Shown piece by piece: positions 36,655-45,346 of a stretch of 64,000 nucleotides of DNA. The DNA is from Xylophilus ampelinus. Lineage in GTDB: Bacteria; Pseudomonadota; Gammaproteobacteria; Burkholderiales; Burkholderiaceae_C. Below the pieces are notes generated by a model that did no database searches, was not told where the DNA came from, and worked only from the letters and a program-made list of their open reading frames with translations. Positions within the stretch are counted from its first letter, which is position 1; every line of letters starts with the position of its first letter. The stretch is taken from assembly GCF_901875635.1 (NCBI RefSeq), contig NZ_CABFMN010000077.1, forward strand, positions 23,242 through 87,241, given 5' to 3'. Made by a program: the position numbers and the translations under genes.

Positions 36655-37458
36655 CTAGAGTCCCCGCGGGTCGCGCCTGTCCAGCTCGCGCCTGACCTGA
36701 TCGACCAGCACCAGCAGCGAAGGCCCCAGCTCGCTCGAGATCGACGCCGGCGACTCGACCGTCGACAGGCTCAGGTTGAAGACGTAGATGGCATCGTCGG
36801 TCACCAGCGGTGCCGCGATGGCGACCACCTCCGGCTGCCAGGACGCCGCGCAATGGCCCTGGCTCCGCACATCGGCGCACGCCTCGTCGATCTCCTTCTT
36901 CAGCGCCGGCCACTGGCGGCCGCGCCGCCGCGCAAGGATGCCCATCAGCGCCTGGCGCTGCCTGCCGGGCGCCACCGCCAGGTAAGCCCGCCCGAGGGAG
37001 GTGAGCTCCATCGGCACGCGCTGACCCGACACGACGTGCCGCAGCGCCAACCGCCGGGCGTACCGGATCGATTCGAGGTAGACCATCTCGTCGCGATCGG
37101 GCGCCGCCAGGCCGACGTTGATGCGCAGCCGTTCCGCGAGCGCGCGCATGTGCGGCGCGGCGACCGCCAGCACGCGCGAGCCCGAGCGCATCGCATGCGC
37201 CAGGCTCAGCACCGCCGGGGCCAGGCGATAGGTACGCGTGGCCACGTCCAGCTGCAGCAGGCCGCTGCCGACCAGGGTCTGGGCGAGTCGGCTGACCGTG
37301 GCCTTGGGCAGGCCCGTGCGTTCGGCGAGCTCGCCGTTGCCCAGCAGCTCCGATCCGGGGCGGAAGGCACGCAGGATCTCGATGCCGCGCTCCAGCGAAC
37401 GATTGGCAGGGGACTGGCCCGGCTTTTCGGTCAGTGCGGCGGTGGCTATGGCGGGCAT
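36655..37458 (-). CDS. IclR-family transcriptional regulator
   Basis: This 267-residue regulator has an N-terminal winged helix (SLERGIEILRAFRPGSELLGNGELAERTGLPKATVSRLAQTL) and a C-terminal GAF-like effector domain. It is divergent from the crotonase gene, and a palindrome in the shared region (37495-37511) is a plausible operator, so it probably controls the crotonase and acyl-CoA synthetase genes. The effector is unknown. Confidence 0.93.
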   Translation of the reverse strand: MPAIATAALTEKPGQSPANRSLERGIEILRAFRPGSELLGNGELAERTGLPKATVSRLAQTLVGSGLLQLDVATRTYRLAPAVLSLAHAMRSGSRVLAVAAPHMRALAERLRINVGLAAPDRDEMVYLESIRYARRLALRHVVSGQRVPMELTSLGRAYLAVAPGRQRQALMGILARRRGRQWPALKKEIDEACADVRSQGHCAASWQPEVVAIAAPLVTDDAIYVFNLSLSTVESPASISSELGPSLLVLVDQVRRELDRRDPRGL

Positions 37459-37494
37459 GGGAAGCGCTCCAGGGTGGCGGGAAGGGTCGATCCA

Positions 37495-37511
37495 GTTCCA
37501 CGTATTGGAAC
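37495..37511. promoter_or_regulatory. Palindromic operator candidate for the IclR regulator
   Basis: GTTCCACGTATTGGAAC is a perfect inverted repeat with 6-base arms and a 5-base spacer, resembling IclR-family operators (TGGAA/TTCCA type). It lies 37 bases from the regulator start and 176 from the crotonase start. Confidence 0.68.
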
Positions 37512-37686
37512 AGGCTGGTGCCCCTTCGGCGCTTCTTTGCCTAGAGTCGGTTCAGCCGCCAGGACGCGCAACCGTCGCGTTCCAGCAAGCCAGAGAAGCC
37601 CGCTGGGCTGGCACCGTGAAGAAGCACGGCTTCAAGCCGGAGCGAATTTGAAACCGCGGCCACCTTCGTCCGCACCGGAGACTCCC

Positions 37687-38478
37687 ATGAGCACCACCCT
37701 GATCGAACTGGACGTGCAGGACGCCATCGCGACCCTGACCCTGAACCGCCCCGACAAGCGCAACGCGATGAGCGACGACATGCGCACCGAATTCATCCAC
37801 GCGCTGGAGCATGTCGCGGCCGACAAGGCCATCCGCGCCCTGGTGCTCACCGGCGCAGGCAAGGGCTTCTGCGCCGGCGGCGACATCAGCGGCATGCAGA
37901 AGCGCATGAACGCCCCGGTCGGCGAGGTCGGCTTCAACGGCTGGCACCGCCAGCAGCGGGTGCACCACACGCAGGCGCTGCTGCACACCATGCCCAAGCC
38001 GGTGATCGCCGCCGTGAACGGCGCCGCGTCCGGCCTCGGCGCCGACACGGCGCTTGCCTGCGACTTCATCATCGCCAGCGAGTGGGCGAGCTTCACCTGG
38101 TCGTACATCCACCGCGGCATCATTCCCGACGGTGGCGGCATGTACTTCCTGCCGCGCCGCGTCGGCCTGGCCAAGGCCAAGGAGCTGATCTTCACCGGGC
38201 GCCAGGTCAAGGTGGACGAGGCGCTGAAGCTGGGCATCGTCGACCGGCAGACCGGCGGCGATACGCTCGTCGCCGATGCGCGGCAGTGGGCCCGTGAGCT
38301 GTCGGCGGCCTCGTCGACGGCGCTCGCGCTGACCAAGACCATCCTGAACCAGAGCTTCGAGCTGTCCTCGCACGACGTGTTCGCACAGGGCAGCCAGGCC
38401 CAGGGCATCTGCTACACGAGCGCCGAGCACCGCGCCTCGGTCGAGGCTTTTCTGGCCAAGAGCGCCGGCAAGGACTGA
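37687..38478 (+). CDS. Crotonase-superfamily enzyme (enoyl-CoA hydratase/isomerase)
   Basis: This 263-residue protein has the crotonase fold: LNRPDKRNAMS, the oxyanion-hole loop GKGFCAGGDISGM, AAVNGAASGLGADTALACD and FTGRQVKVDEALKLGIVD. In enoyl-CoA hydratase two glutamates add water; here the equivalents are Asp-120 and Tyr-140, and Asp-148 in IIPDGGG occupies a place used by isomerase-type members. It may therefore be an isomerase or another crotonase reaction and not a hydratase. It is four bases from the acyl-CoA synthetase gene and divergent from an IclR regulator, suggesting an acid-degradation module. Confidence 0.85.
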   Translation: MSTTLIELDVQDAIATLTLNRPDKRNAMSDDMRTEFIHALEHVAADKAIRALVLTGAGKGFCAGGDISGMQKRMNAPVGEVGFNGWHRQQRVHHTQALLHTMPKPVIAAVNGAASGLGADTALACDFIIASEWASFTWSYIHRGIIPDGGGMYFLPRRVGLAKAKELIFTGRQVKVDEALKLGIVDRQTGGDTLVADARQWARELSAASSTALALTKTILNQSFELSSHDVFAQGSQAQGICYTSAEHRASVEAFLAKSAGKD

Positions 38479-38482
38479 TGCG

Positions 38483-40585
38483 ATGCGCACCGCCATCGCC
38501 CGCATGCTGTCGCCGCGAAGCGTCGCCGTGATCGGCGCCTCCGCCGACCCGAAGAAGACCTCCGGCCGGCCGGTCGCCTACCTGCAGAAGCACGGCTTTT
38601 CCGGCCGCATCATGCCGGTCAACCCCAAGGTGGACCGCATCGGCGACCTGCCCTGCTACGCGGGCGTGGCTTCGCTGCCCGAGGTGCCCGATGTCGCCGT
38701 GGTGCTGCTCGGGGCCGAACGGGCCCACTTGGCGGTGAAGGAACTCGCGGCACGCGGCTGCCCCGCGGCCATCGTGCTGGCCAGCGGCTACACCGAAACC
38801 GGCGAGGACGGCGCGCGCCGCCAGCGCCAGCTGGTCGAAGCCGCCGGGCCGATGCGCCTCCTGGGGCCCAACACCATCGGGCTGGTGAACCTCACCGACG
38901 GCATCGTGCTCTCGCCCTCCGGCGCACTGGAGATGGACGAATTCCCGGCCGGCCACATCGGCGTGGTGTCGCAGAGCGGCGGCATCCTCGGTTCCCTGCT
39001 GTCGCGTGCCGCGGCGCGCGGCATCGGCCTGTCCAAGCTGATCGCCACCAGCAACGAGGTGGACCTGGAACTGGCCGACTTCATCGACCACCTGGCCGAC
39101 GACCCGGCCACGCAGGTGATCGCGCTGTACGTGGAAACGGTGCGCAACCCGGCGCGCTTTCGCGCCGCGTGCCTGAAGGCCGCACGCGCGGGCAAGCCGG
39201 TTGTGGCCTTCAAGATCGGTCGCTCCGAGGCCGGCGCCCAGGCCGCCGTGTCGCACACCGGCGCGATGGCCGGCGCCGACCGCATGTACGACGCGCTGTT
39301 CCGGCAGGTCGGCGTGATTCGGGCGCAGAGTTTCTCCGACCTGCTGGACGTGCCGGCCGCGCTGGCCACAGGCCGCCGGCTGCGCGGCCCGCGCGTGGCT
39401 GTCCTCACCTCCACCGGCGGCGCCGGTACGCTGGTGTCGGACGACCTGGGCGTGGCCGGCTTCGAGACGCCGCCGCCGGATGCCGCCACGGCCGAGGCGC
39501 TGCGCGCCCTGCAGACGGGCAGCGAGGCGGTGCTCGACCGCAATCCCATCGACGTCACGCTGGCGGGCCTGCGCCCCGACCTGCTGCGCGGCGCCATCAC
39601 GATCCTGCTGGCGAGCCCGTCCTACGACGCGCTGGTCGTCATCGTCGGCTCCTCCAGCCTGGCGATGCCCGAACTGATGGCGAGCGCCATCCAGGACTGC
39701 CTGCCTGCTTCCGACAAGCCGGTGCTGGCCTACGTCAGCCCGCATGCGCCCGCGATCGGCGCGCTGCTCACGAGCCGTGGCGTGCCAGCCTTCGCGGCCG
39801 CCGAGAGCTGCACCGCGGCGCTCGCGGGCATGCTGCGCGCGCAACGCTTCACGGCACCCGACAGCGACGCCGTGGCCAGCCCGGTGACTGCATCGATCGA
39901 TGACCTGCCCAGCGGCTCGCTCGACGAGGCGCAGGCCAAGCAGTGCTTCGCCCGCTTCGGCGTGCCGTGCGCCGCGGAACAGGTGGTGACGACGCCGGCC
40001 GAGGCCGAGACCGCCGCCCGGGCGCTGGGCGGCCGCGTGGCGTTGAAGATCCTTTCCGCGCAGATCACGCACAAGAGCGACGTCGGCGGCGTGGCGATCG
40101 GACAGACCGCAGAAACCATCGGTGCACGCCTCGTACGGATGGCGAGCGACGTCGAGGCCCGCACCGGCATGCAGCCCACGCGCTTCCTGGTGCAGCAGAT
40201 GGTGGGCGGCGGCACCGAACTGATCCTCGGCCTGCACCGCGACGCCCTCGGCACGGCGGTGCTGCTGGGCATGGGCGGCGTGACCGCCGAGCTGTTCCAG
40301 GACACCACGCTGCGCCTGCTGCCCCGCAACGACGACACGCTGGGTGCGCTCAGCCGCGCGGACGCCCTGTCGATGGCGCAGGAACTCAAGACCTGGCCCC
40401 TCCTGGACGGCTTCCGCGGCCGCCCCAAGGCCGACATCGATGCGCTGGTCGACGCCATCGTGGCGTTCTCCGCCATGGCGGCGCGACTGGGGGATCGCCT
40501 GGTGGAGGCCGAGATCAATCCGCTCTTCGTGCTGCCCAAGGGCGAAGGCGTGCGTGCAGCCGACGGCGTGCTGGTGCTGGCCTGA
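38483..40585 (+). CDS. NDP-forming acyl-CoA synthetase (acetate-CoA ligase family)
   Basis: This 700-residue fused enzyme makes or splits an acyl-CoA with formation of ATP or ADP via a phosphohistidine. It has an N-terminal CoA-binding Rossmann domain (SVAVIGASADPKKTSGRPVAYL), a succinyl-CoA-ligase-like middle domain (GVVSQSGGILGSLLS, the histidine in VSHTGAMAGADRM), and a C-terminal ATP-grasp domain (RVALKILSAQITHKSDVGGVAIG, MVGGGTELILGLHRD, EINPLFVLPKGEG). The acid used is not evident; its link to the crotonase suggests an organic or aromatic acid. Confidence 0.92.
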   Translation: MRTAIARMLSPRSVAVIGASADPKKTSGRPVAYLQKHGFSGRIMPVNPKVDRIGDLPCYAGVASLPEVPDVAVVLLGAERAHLAVKELAARGCPAAIVLASGYTETGEDGARRQRQLVEAAGPMRLLGPNTIGLVNLTDGIVLSPSGALEMDEFPAGHIGVVSQSGGILGSLLSRAAARGIGLSKLIATSNEVDLELADFIDHLADDPATQVIALYVETVRNPARFRAACLKAARAGKPVVAFKIGRSEAGAQAAVSHTGAMAGADRMYDALFRQVGVIRAQSFSDLLDVPAALATGRRLRGPRVAVLTSTGGAGTLVSDDLGVAGFETPPPDAATAEALRALQTGSEAVLDRNPIDVTLAGLRPDLLRGAITILLASPSYDALVVIVGSSSLAMPELMASAIQDCLPASDKPVLAYVSPHAPAIGALLTSRGVPAFAAAESCTAALAGMLRAQRFTAPDSDAVASPVTASIDDLPSGSLDEAQAKQCFARFGVPCAAEQVVTTPAEAETAARALGGRVALKILSAQITHKSDVGGVAIGQTAETIGARLVRMASDVEARTGMQPTRFLVQQMVGGGTELILGLHRDALGTAVLLGMGGVTAELFQDTTLRLLPRNDDTLGALSRADALSMAQELKTWPLLDGFRGRPKADIDALVDAIVAFSAMAARLGDRLVEAEINPLFVLPKGEGVRAADGVLVLA

Positions 40586-40634
40586 AGCGGCGCGGCGGGG
40601 CATCGGCAGGAGGCGTGGCCCGTATCATCGCCGC

Positions 40635-41588
40635 ATGCTTGCCAAGCTGACCGGATGGATGCTGCTCGGGCTGGTGCGGCTGCTCACCGGCGCGCAGGCG
40701 CGCTGGTTCGGCTGCCCGCCCAAGGCCGAGCAGCGCATCTACTTCGCCAACCACCAGAGCCACGTCGACCTGGTCATGATCTGGGCCGCGCTGCCCGAAG
40801 AGCTGCGCAGCATCACGCGCCCCATCGCGGCGCGCGACTACTGGGCCAACACGCCGCTCAAGCGCTGGATCACGACCGAGGTGTTCAACGCCGTGTACGT
40901 GGAACGCGCAGGCGGTCCGGCGCCGGCAAACCCTGCGACCCCCACGGCGCCCGTCGCCGCGGCTCCGGCCAGCGGCGAGCGCATCGAGCCCACCTTCGAC
41001 CTGCCAGGCACCGTGGGCTCCGAACCGGCCACCCTGCCCACCGCCGCCAGCGCCGAAGCGTCGACACCGCCGCCAGCGATGGCCGTGGCGGCAAGCGCCG
41101 AGGCGGACACGCTGTCGCCGCCGCCGGCCTCACGCAGCGAAGCTCAGGGTGAGCTGGACCTGCCGACGCCGCTGCCCTCAACGCCCGTGGCCTCGCCGGC
41201 AATCGCAGCGGCCGATGCCGCCGATGCCTCAGCGAGCGCAATGCCGCTGCCCGAGCTTCGTCCCGACGACCCGCTGCTCCCGCTGGTGGAGGCACTCCGA
41301 AGCGGCGACTCGATCATCATCTTTCCCGAGGGCACGCGCGGCCACACCGGCACGCCGCAGAAGTTCAAGTCGGGGCTCTACATGTTGGCCCGCCTTTTCC
41401 CGGAGGTGGTGCTGGTGCCGGCGTGGATCGACAACGTGCAGCGCGTGATGCCCAAGGGCGAGGTCGTGCCGGTGCCCATCCTGTGCTCGGTCACCTTCGG
41501 CGCGCCGGTCAAGCTCGGCGTGGGCGAGGAGCGCCGCGCCTTCCTCGACCGCGCCCGCGAGGCGGTCATCGCCCTGCGCGACGTGTAG
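40635..41588 (+). CDS. PlsC-type acyltransferase with a large low-complexity insertion
   Basis: This 317-residue lysophospholipid acyltransferase-family protein has the catalytic motif NHQSHVD (His-40, Asp-45) and the acceptor-binding FPEGTRGHTGTPQKFKSGLYMLA. Between them, residues about 93-208 are an Ala/Pro/Ser/Glu-rich tract with no counterpart in ordinary PlsC proteins. The sequence resumes in register with PLLPLVEALRSGDSIIIFPEGTR, so the enzyme is probably active with a large flexible loop. It precedes a CdsA-like gene by 14 bases, placing two glycerolipid steps side by side. Confidence 0.9.
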   Translation: MLAKLTGWMLLGLVRLLTGAQARWFGCPPKAEQRIYFANHQSHVDLVMIWAALPEELRSITRPIAARDYWANTPLKRWITTEVFNAVYVERAGGPAPANPATPTAPVAAAPASGERIEPTFDLPGTVGSEPATLPTAASAEASTPPPAMAVAASAEADTLSPPPASRSEAQGELDLPTPLPSTPVASPAIAAADAADASASAMPLPELRPDDPLLPLVEALRSGDSIIIFPEGTRGHTGTPQKFKSGLYMLARLFPEVVLVPAWIDNVQRVMPKGEVVPVPILCSVTFGAPVKLGVGEERRAFLDRAREAVIALRDV

Positions 41589-41602
41589 GGCTTCGAGACG
41601 AC

Positions 41603-42670
41603 ATGGAAAACTTCCTGCGCAACCTGAGCGCGACCCAGCAGGTCGCGGCGCTGTTCGTCGTCGTCTTCGGCCTGCTGGCCATCGTGAGCACCGCGGCCTT
41701 CCTGCTCACGCTGCGCGAGCGGCGCCACCCGGTGCATGGCGAGGTCTGGCAGGAAGAGCTGCGCCACTTCCGCGAGCTGCTGCGCACCACCTGGGTCATG
41801 GTGGTGATCTTCTGGATCGGCTGGGCCCTGGGCGACACGGTGGCCACCGTGCTGTTCGCGCTGATCGCCTTCCTGGCGCTGCGCGAGTTCATCACGCTCT
41901 CGCCCACGCGGCGCGGCGACCATCGCAGCCTGCTGTTGGCGTTTTTCGTCGTGCTGCCGGTCCAGTTCATGCTGGTCGCGACGGCGCGCTTCAACTTCTT
42001 CACCGTGTTCATTCCGGTGTACGTGTTCTTCGCCATCCCGGTGGCCAGCGCGCTGGCCGACGACCCCAGCCAATTCCTCGAACGCAACGCGAAGCTGCAG
42101 TGGGGCATCATGGTCTGCGTCTACGGGCTGTCGCACGTGCCGGCGCTGCTGCTGCTGTCCTTTCCCGGCTACGAGGGCAAGAACGCCTTCCTGGTCTTCT
42201 TCCTCGTGGCCACGGTGCAGACCTGCATGCTGGTGCAGCACCTCATCAACCGGCGCCTGTCGGCCACCGCACCGCCGGCCGACGCCGGCCCCGAGGCGCC
42301 GCCCGCGAAAGGCGGCCTGCTGCGCCAGTTGCTGCGCCCGCGCGCGCCGATCGCGCCGCACATCAGCCGCAGCTTCAACTGGGCGAGCTGGGGCGTGGGC
42401 ATGGGGGTGGCGAGCTTCGTGGGCGCGCTGCTGTCCTTCATCACGCCCTTCCGTTTCTGGCAGGCCTTCACCGCGGCGCTCGTGGCTTGCGTCGCGGGCT
42501 CGATGGGCCACCTGGTGATGAAGGCGCTCAAGCGAGACCGCGGGATTCCCAACTGGGGCCGCAAGGGCGTGGGCGTGACCGGCGCCAACGGCCTGCTCGA
42601 CCGCGTCGACGCGCTGTGCTTCGCGGCGCCGATCTTCTTCCACTCCGTCCGCTGGTATTTCGATGCATGA
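41603..42670 (+). CDS. CdsA-like phosphatidate cytidylyltransferase family protein
   Basis: This 355-residue membrane protein has about eight hydrophobic helices and a C-terminal signature LKRDRGIPNWGRKGVGVTGANGLLDRVDAL, a variant of the phosphatidate cytidylyltransferase pattern (normally with KD before the helix and a GG near the end). It may make CDP-diacylglycerol or be a YnbB-like relative; the main CdsA of the cell may be elsewhere, usually near uppS. It is coupled to the plsC-like gene. Confidence 0.85.
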   Translation: MENFLRNLSATQQVAALFVVVFGLLAIVSTAAFLLTLRERRHPVHGEVWQEELRHFRELLRTTWVMVVIFWIGWALGDTVATVLFALIAFLALREFITLSPTRRGDHRSLLLAFFVVLPVQFMLVATARFNFFTVFIPVYVFFAIPVASALADDPSQFLERNAKLQWGIMVCVYGLSHVPALLLLSFPGYEGKNAFLVFFLVATVQTCMLVQHLINRRLSATAPPADAGPEAPPAKGGLLRQLLRPRAPIAPHISRSFNWASWGVGMGVASFVGALLSFITPFRFWQAFTAALVACVAGSMGHLVMKALKRDRGIPNWGRKGVGVTGANGLLDRVDALCFAAPIFFHSVRWYFDA

Positions 42671-42682
42671 CGCACCGGCTGC

Positions 42683-42747
42683 CATTTCAAGCCAAATCGG
42701 CCTGCAGCGCCCGCCACGCCTGCGCGAGCAGCTATTGATTTCATAGC
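42683..42747. repeat. GCTAT-N7-ATAGC element abutting the ruvC start
   Basis: This is a reverse-oriented full copy: TTTCAAGCCAAATCGGCCTGC, GCGCCCGCC, GCGCGAGCA, then the perfect core GCTATTGATTTCATAGC (42731-42747). The core ends one base before the ruvC ATG. Confidence 0.9.
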
Positions 42748-43296
42748 ATGCGCATCCTCGGCATCGACCCCGGCCTGCAGACCACCGGCTTCGGCGTGGT
42801 GGACGTGGACGGCCACGCGCTGCGTTACGTGGCCAGCGGCACCATCAGCACCAAGCACATGGCCAAGGGCGAGCTGGCGTCGCGGCTGAAGGTGCTGTTC
42901 GACGGCATCGGCGAACTGGCGCAGCGCTACCAGCCCGACGCGGCGGCGGTGGAGATCGTGTTCGTCAACGTCAACCCGCAATCCACCCTGCTGCTGGGCC
43001 AGGCGCGCGGTGCCTGCCTCACGGCCCTGGTGGTCAACCAGCTGGCGGTGTCGGAATACACCGCCCTGCAGATGAAGCAGGCCGTGGCCGGACACGGCAG
43101 CGCCGCCAAGGCGCAGGTGCAGGAGATGGTCCGCCGCCTGCTGGACCTGCCGGGGGTTCCCGGGGCCGACGCGGCCGACGCGCTGGGGCTGGCGATCACG
43201 CATGCACAGGTCGGGCGCACGCTTGCGCGGCTCGGGCAGGCCGCCACGCTCGAACGCCGCACGACCGGCGCCTACCGCCAAGGCCGCATGCGCTGA
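42748..43296 (+). CDS. ruvC: RuvC, Holliday-junction endonuclease
   Basis: This 182-residue dimeric nuclease resolves Holliday junctions with RuvAB. It has the catalytic acidic residues in [39 protein letters not shown] and [15 protein letters not shown]. The family start [10 protein letters not shown] fixes the ATG at 42748. No Shine-Dalgarno sequence is present; the bases directly upstream belong to a dispersed repeat, so the start context is unusual. ruvA and ruvB are not in the window. Confidence 0.94.
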   Translation: MRILGIDPGLQTTGFGVVDVDGHALRYVASGTISTKHMAKGELASRLKVLFDGIGELAQRYQPDAAAVEIVFVNVNPQSTLLLGQARGACLTALVVNQLAVSEYTALQMKQAVAGHGSAAKAQVQEMVRRLLDLPGVPGADAADALGLAITHAQVGRTLARLGQAATLERRTTGAYRQGRMR

Positions 43297-43315
43297 GCGC
43301 ACGCGCGCGGCGGCG

Positions 43316-44248
43316 CTACTGCAGCGCCGTCGCCGCGTCGCTGACCCAGCTGGCCGAGCGGCCGATGCTGTCCAGCAGATGCTGGGTGAAGGCGCGCACC
43401 TTGATGCTTGCGTGCGGCGCGGCCCGCAGCATGAAGATGCCGGTGGCCGGCTGCTTCGGCGCACCCTCGAGCGACAGCTCGACGATGCGGCCGGCGGCCA
43501 GGTCCTCGCCGATGGCCCAGTTGGGCATCAGCGCGATGCCCAGGCCCTGCGCGGCGCACATGCGGCGCGAGTCGCAGTCGTCGCTCTCCAGCGCGAAATG
43601 CGGCGGCTGGCTCCAGTCGAAGCCGTCGAGTTCGCGCCAGCCGCGTGCGTTGGTGCTGTGCTGGCGGTCGATGAGGTGGTGCTTCGCCAGGTCCTCGAAG
43701 TGCGTCGGCCGGCCGTGGCGCGCCAGGTACGAGGGTGCGGCGCCCATGATGTAGCGCTGGCTCCCGATGCGCTGGCCGACGAGGCTGCTGTCGGGCTGCG
43801 GACCGATGCGGATCACGATGTCGAAGCGCTCGAGCACCGGGTCGACCGTTCGCTCGGTGAGTTCCAGCTCGACGCTCAGCGCCGGGTGCTTCTCGAGCAG
43901 CGACGCCAGGTGCGGCACCACATGCCGCCGCCCGAAGGCCGGCACGCAACTCACGCGCAGCAGGCCCTGCACGCGCTGGTCGAGCGAGACCACCTCGCTG
44001 CGCGCGTCGGTCATGTCGCGCAGGATCTTCTGCGCGCGCTCCAGCAGCAGTTCGCCGGCGTCGGTCATCACCAGCGCGCGGGTGGAGCGCGTGAACAGCG
44101 GCACCTTCAGGTCCTGCTCCAGCGCATCGATCTGCCGCGCGACGGAAGAGGCGACCATGCCGCGCCGGCGCGCCACGGCCGAGAAGCTGCGGGCCTGCGC
44201 GACGTCGACGAAGACAGCCAGCGATTCGGCAAAGCGGATGGATTCCAT
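43316..44248 (-). CDS. LysR-family transcriptional regulator
   Basis: This 310-residue regulator has an N-terminal winged helix (ESLAVFVDVAQARSFSAVARRRGMVASSVARQIDALEQDL) and a C-terminal substrate-binding domain. It is divergent from the Bug-type binding protein and maleylacetate reductase, and a T-N11-A palindrome lies between them (44289-44311), so it likely controls that pair. The inducer is unknown. Confidence 0.93.
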   Translation of the reverse strand: MESIRFAESLAVFVDVAQARSFSAVARRRGMVASSVARQIDALEQDLKVPLFTRSTRALVMTDAGELLLERAQKILRDMTDARSEVVSLDQRVQGLLRVSCVPAFGRRHVVPHLASLLEKHPALSVELELTERTVDPVLERFDIVIRIGPQPDSSLVGQRIGSQRYIMGAAPSYLARHGRPTHFEDLAKHHLIDRQHSTNARGWRELDGFDWSQPPHFALESDDCDSRRMCAAQGLGIALMPNWAIGEDLAAGRIVELSLEGAPKQPATGIFMLRAAPHASIKVRAFTQHLLDSIGRSASWVSDAATALQ

Positions 44249-44288
44249 TTGTGCAGCTCCCGCAAAGGCGTTTGGCGTTGGGGGCGAG

Positions 44289-44311
44289 TTCTTTTCGTGC
44301 GCCGCAAAGAA
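44289..44311. promoter_or_regulatory. LysR-type operator candidate (T-N11-A)
   Basis: TTCTTT-N11-AAAGAA is a perfect inverted repeat containing the T-N11-A motif, located 41 bases from the regulator start and 37 from the Bug gene start. Confidence 0.72.
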
Positions 44312-44347
44312 TAGCATCCAGCCCACACCGAGACACAAGGATTCTTC

Positions 44348-45346
44348 ATGTTCGAACAAGAGACGACATCAGCCGGGATGCCGCGCCGGGACACGCTTCG
44401 CTGCGCGCTGGCGCTTGGCCTGGCACTGCTCGGCAGCGGCCCGGCGCTCGCCCAGTCCTATCCTTCACGGCTCGTCACGCTGGTGGTGCCCTTCGCAGCG
44501 GGCGGCACGGTCGACAAGGTGGCGCGCCAGATCCAGGAACCGCTCGCCGCCCGGTTGGGCCAGCAGGTCATCGTCGACAACCGCGGCGGCGCGGGCGGGA
44601 CCATCGGCATGGCGCTGGTGGCCAAGAGCCCGCCCGACGGCCACACCGTGGCGCTGGTGTTCGACTCCTACGCCACCGAGCAGCACATCTACCCGAGGCT
44701 GCCCTACGTCACCGCGCGCGACTTCACCGGCGTGTCGTACGTGGCCCGCTCGCCGATGGTGCTGGTGGTGCCGGCCGCCTCGCCGTACAAGACGCTGCAG
44801 GACTACGTGACCGCGGCGAAGGGCAAGGGCGCCGTGTCGTACGCGTCGGTGGGCGCAGGCAGTTCCAACCACTTGGCGGCCGAACTCTTCCACGAGACCG
44901 CCGGCACGAGCGGCGTGCACGTGCCCTTCAAGGGCGGCGGCCCGGCGCTCACCGACCTGATGGGCGGGCACGTGGATTCGATGATTGCCAGCCTGCCGTT
45001 GGTGCTGCCGCAGGTGCAGAGCGGCAAGCTCCGCGCCCTGGCCGTCACCTCGCCAGGCCGCAATGCGGCGCTGCCCGAGGTCCCGGCGGTGGCCGAGCGC
45101 TACAAGGGCTTCGAGGTCTATTCCTGGGTCGGCATGGTGGCGCCGGCCAAGGTGCCGGCCGCCGCGCTCGACCGGCTGGCGGCCGACATGGGCGCCGTGC
45201 TGCGCCAGCCCGAAGTCGCCAGGCGCCTGAGCGATGGCGGCTTCGAGGTCGTGGCCGGCGACCGCGAGGCGATGAACCGCCTGATCAAGAGCGAGAGCGA
45301 GCGCTGGGGCCGCCTCATCAAGAGCCGCGGGATCGTCGCCGAATGA
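44348..45346 (+). CDS. Bug-family (tripartite tricarboxylate) solute-binding protein
   Basis: This 332-residue periplasmic binding protein has a signal peptide ending ALA-QSYPSR, and the Bug signature VTLVVPFAAGGTVDKVARQIQEPLA, IVDNRGGAGGTIGM and VPFKGGGPALTDLMGGHVD. Bug proteins bind carboxylated or aromatic compounds for TctAB transporters or as sensors; no tctA/B is adjacent, which is typical of orphan Bug genes in Burkholderiales. AAGGATTCTTC precedes the ATG. It overlaps the next gene as ATGA. Confidence 0.92.
   Translation: MFEQETTSAGMPRRDTLRCALALGLALLGSGPALAQSYPSRLVTLVVPFAAGGTVDKVARQIQEPLAARLGQQVIVDNRGGAGGTIGMALVAKSPPDGHTVALVFDSYATEQHIYPRLPYVTARDFTGVSYVARSPMVLVVPAASPYKTLQDYVTAAKGKGAVSYASVGAGSSNHLAAELFHETAGTSGVHVPFKGGGPALTDLMGGHVDSMIASLPLVLPQVQSGKLRALAVTSPGRNAALPEVPAVAERYKGFEVYSWVGMVAPAKVPAAALDRLAADMGAVLRQPEVARRLSDGGFEVVAGDREAMNRLIKSESERWGRLIKSRGIVAE

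Noticed and set aside
37512..37550. TTGGAA and TAGAGT as a promoter for the crotonase gene
   Set aside because: The two hexamers are about 31 bases apart, far from the 17 needed.
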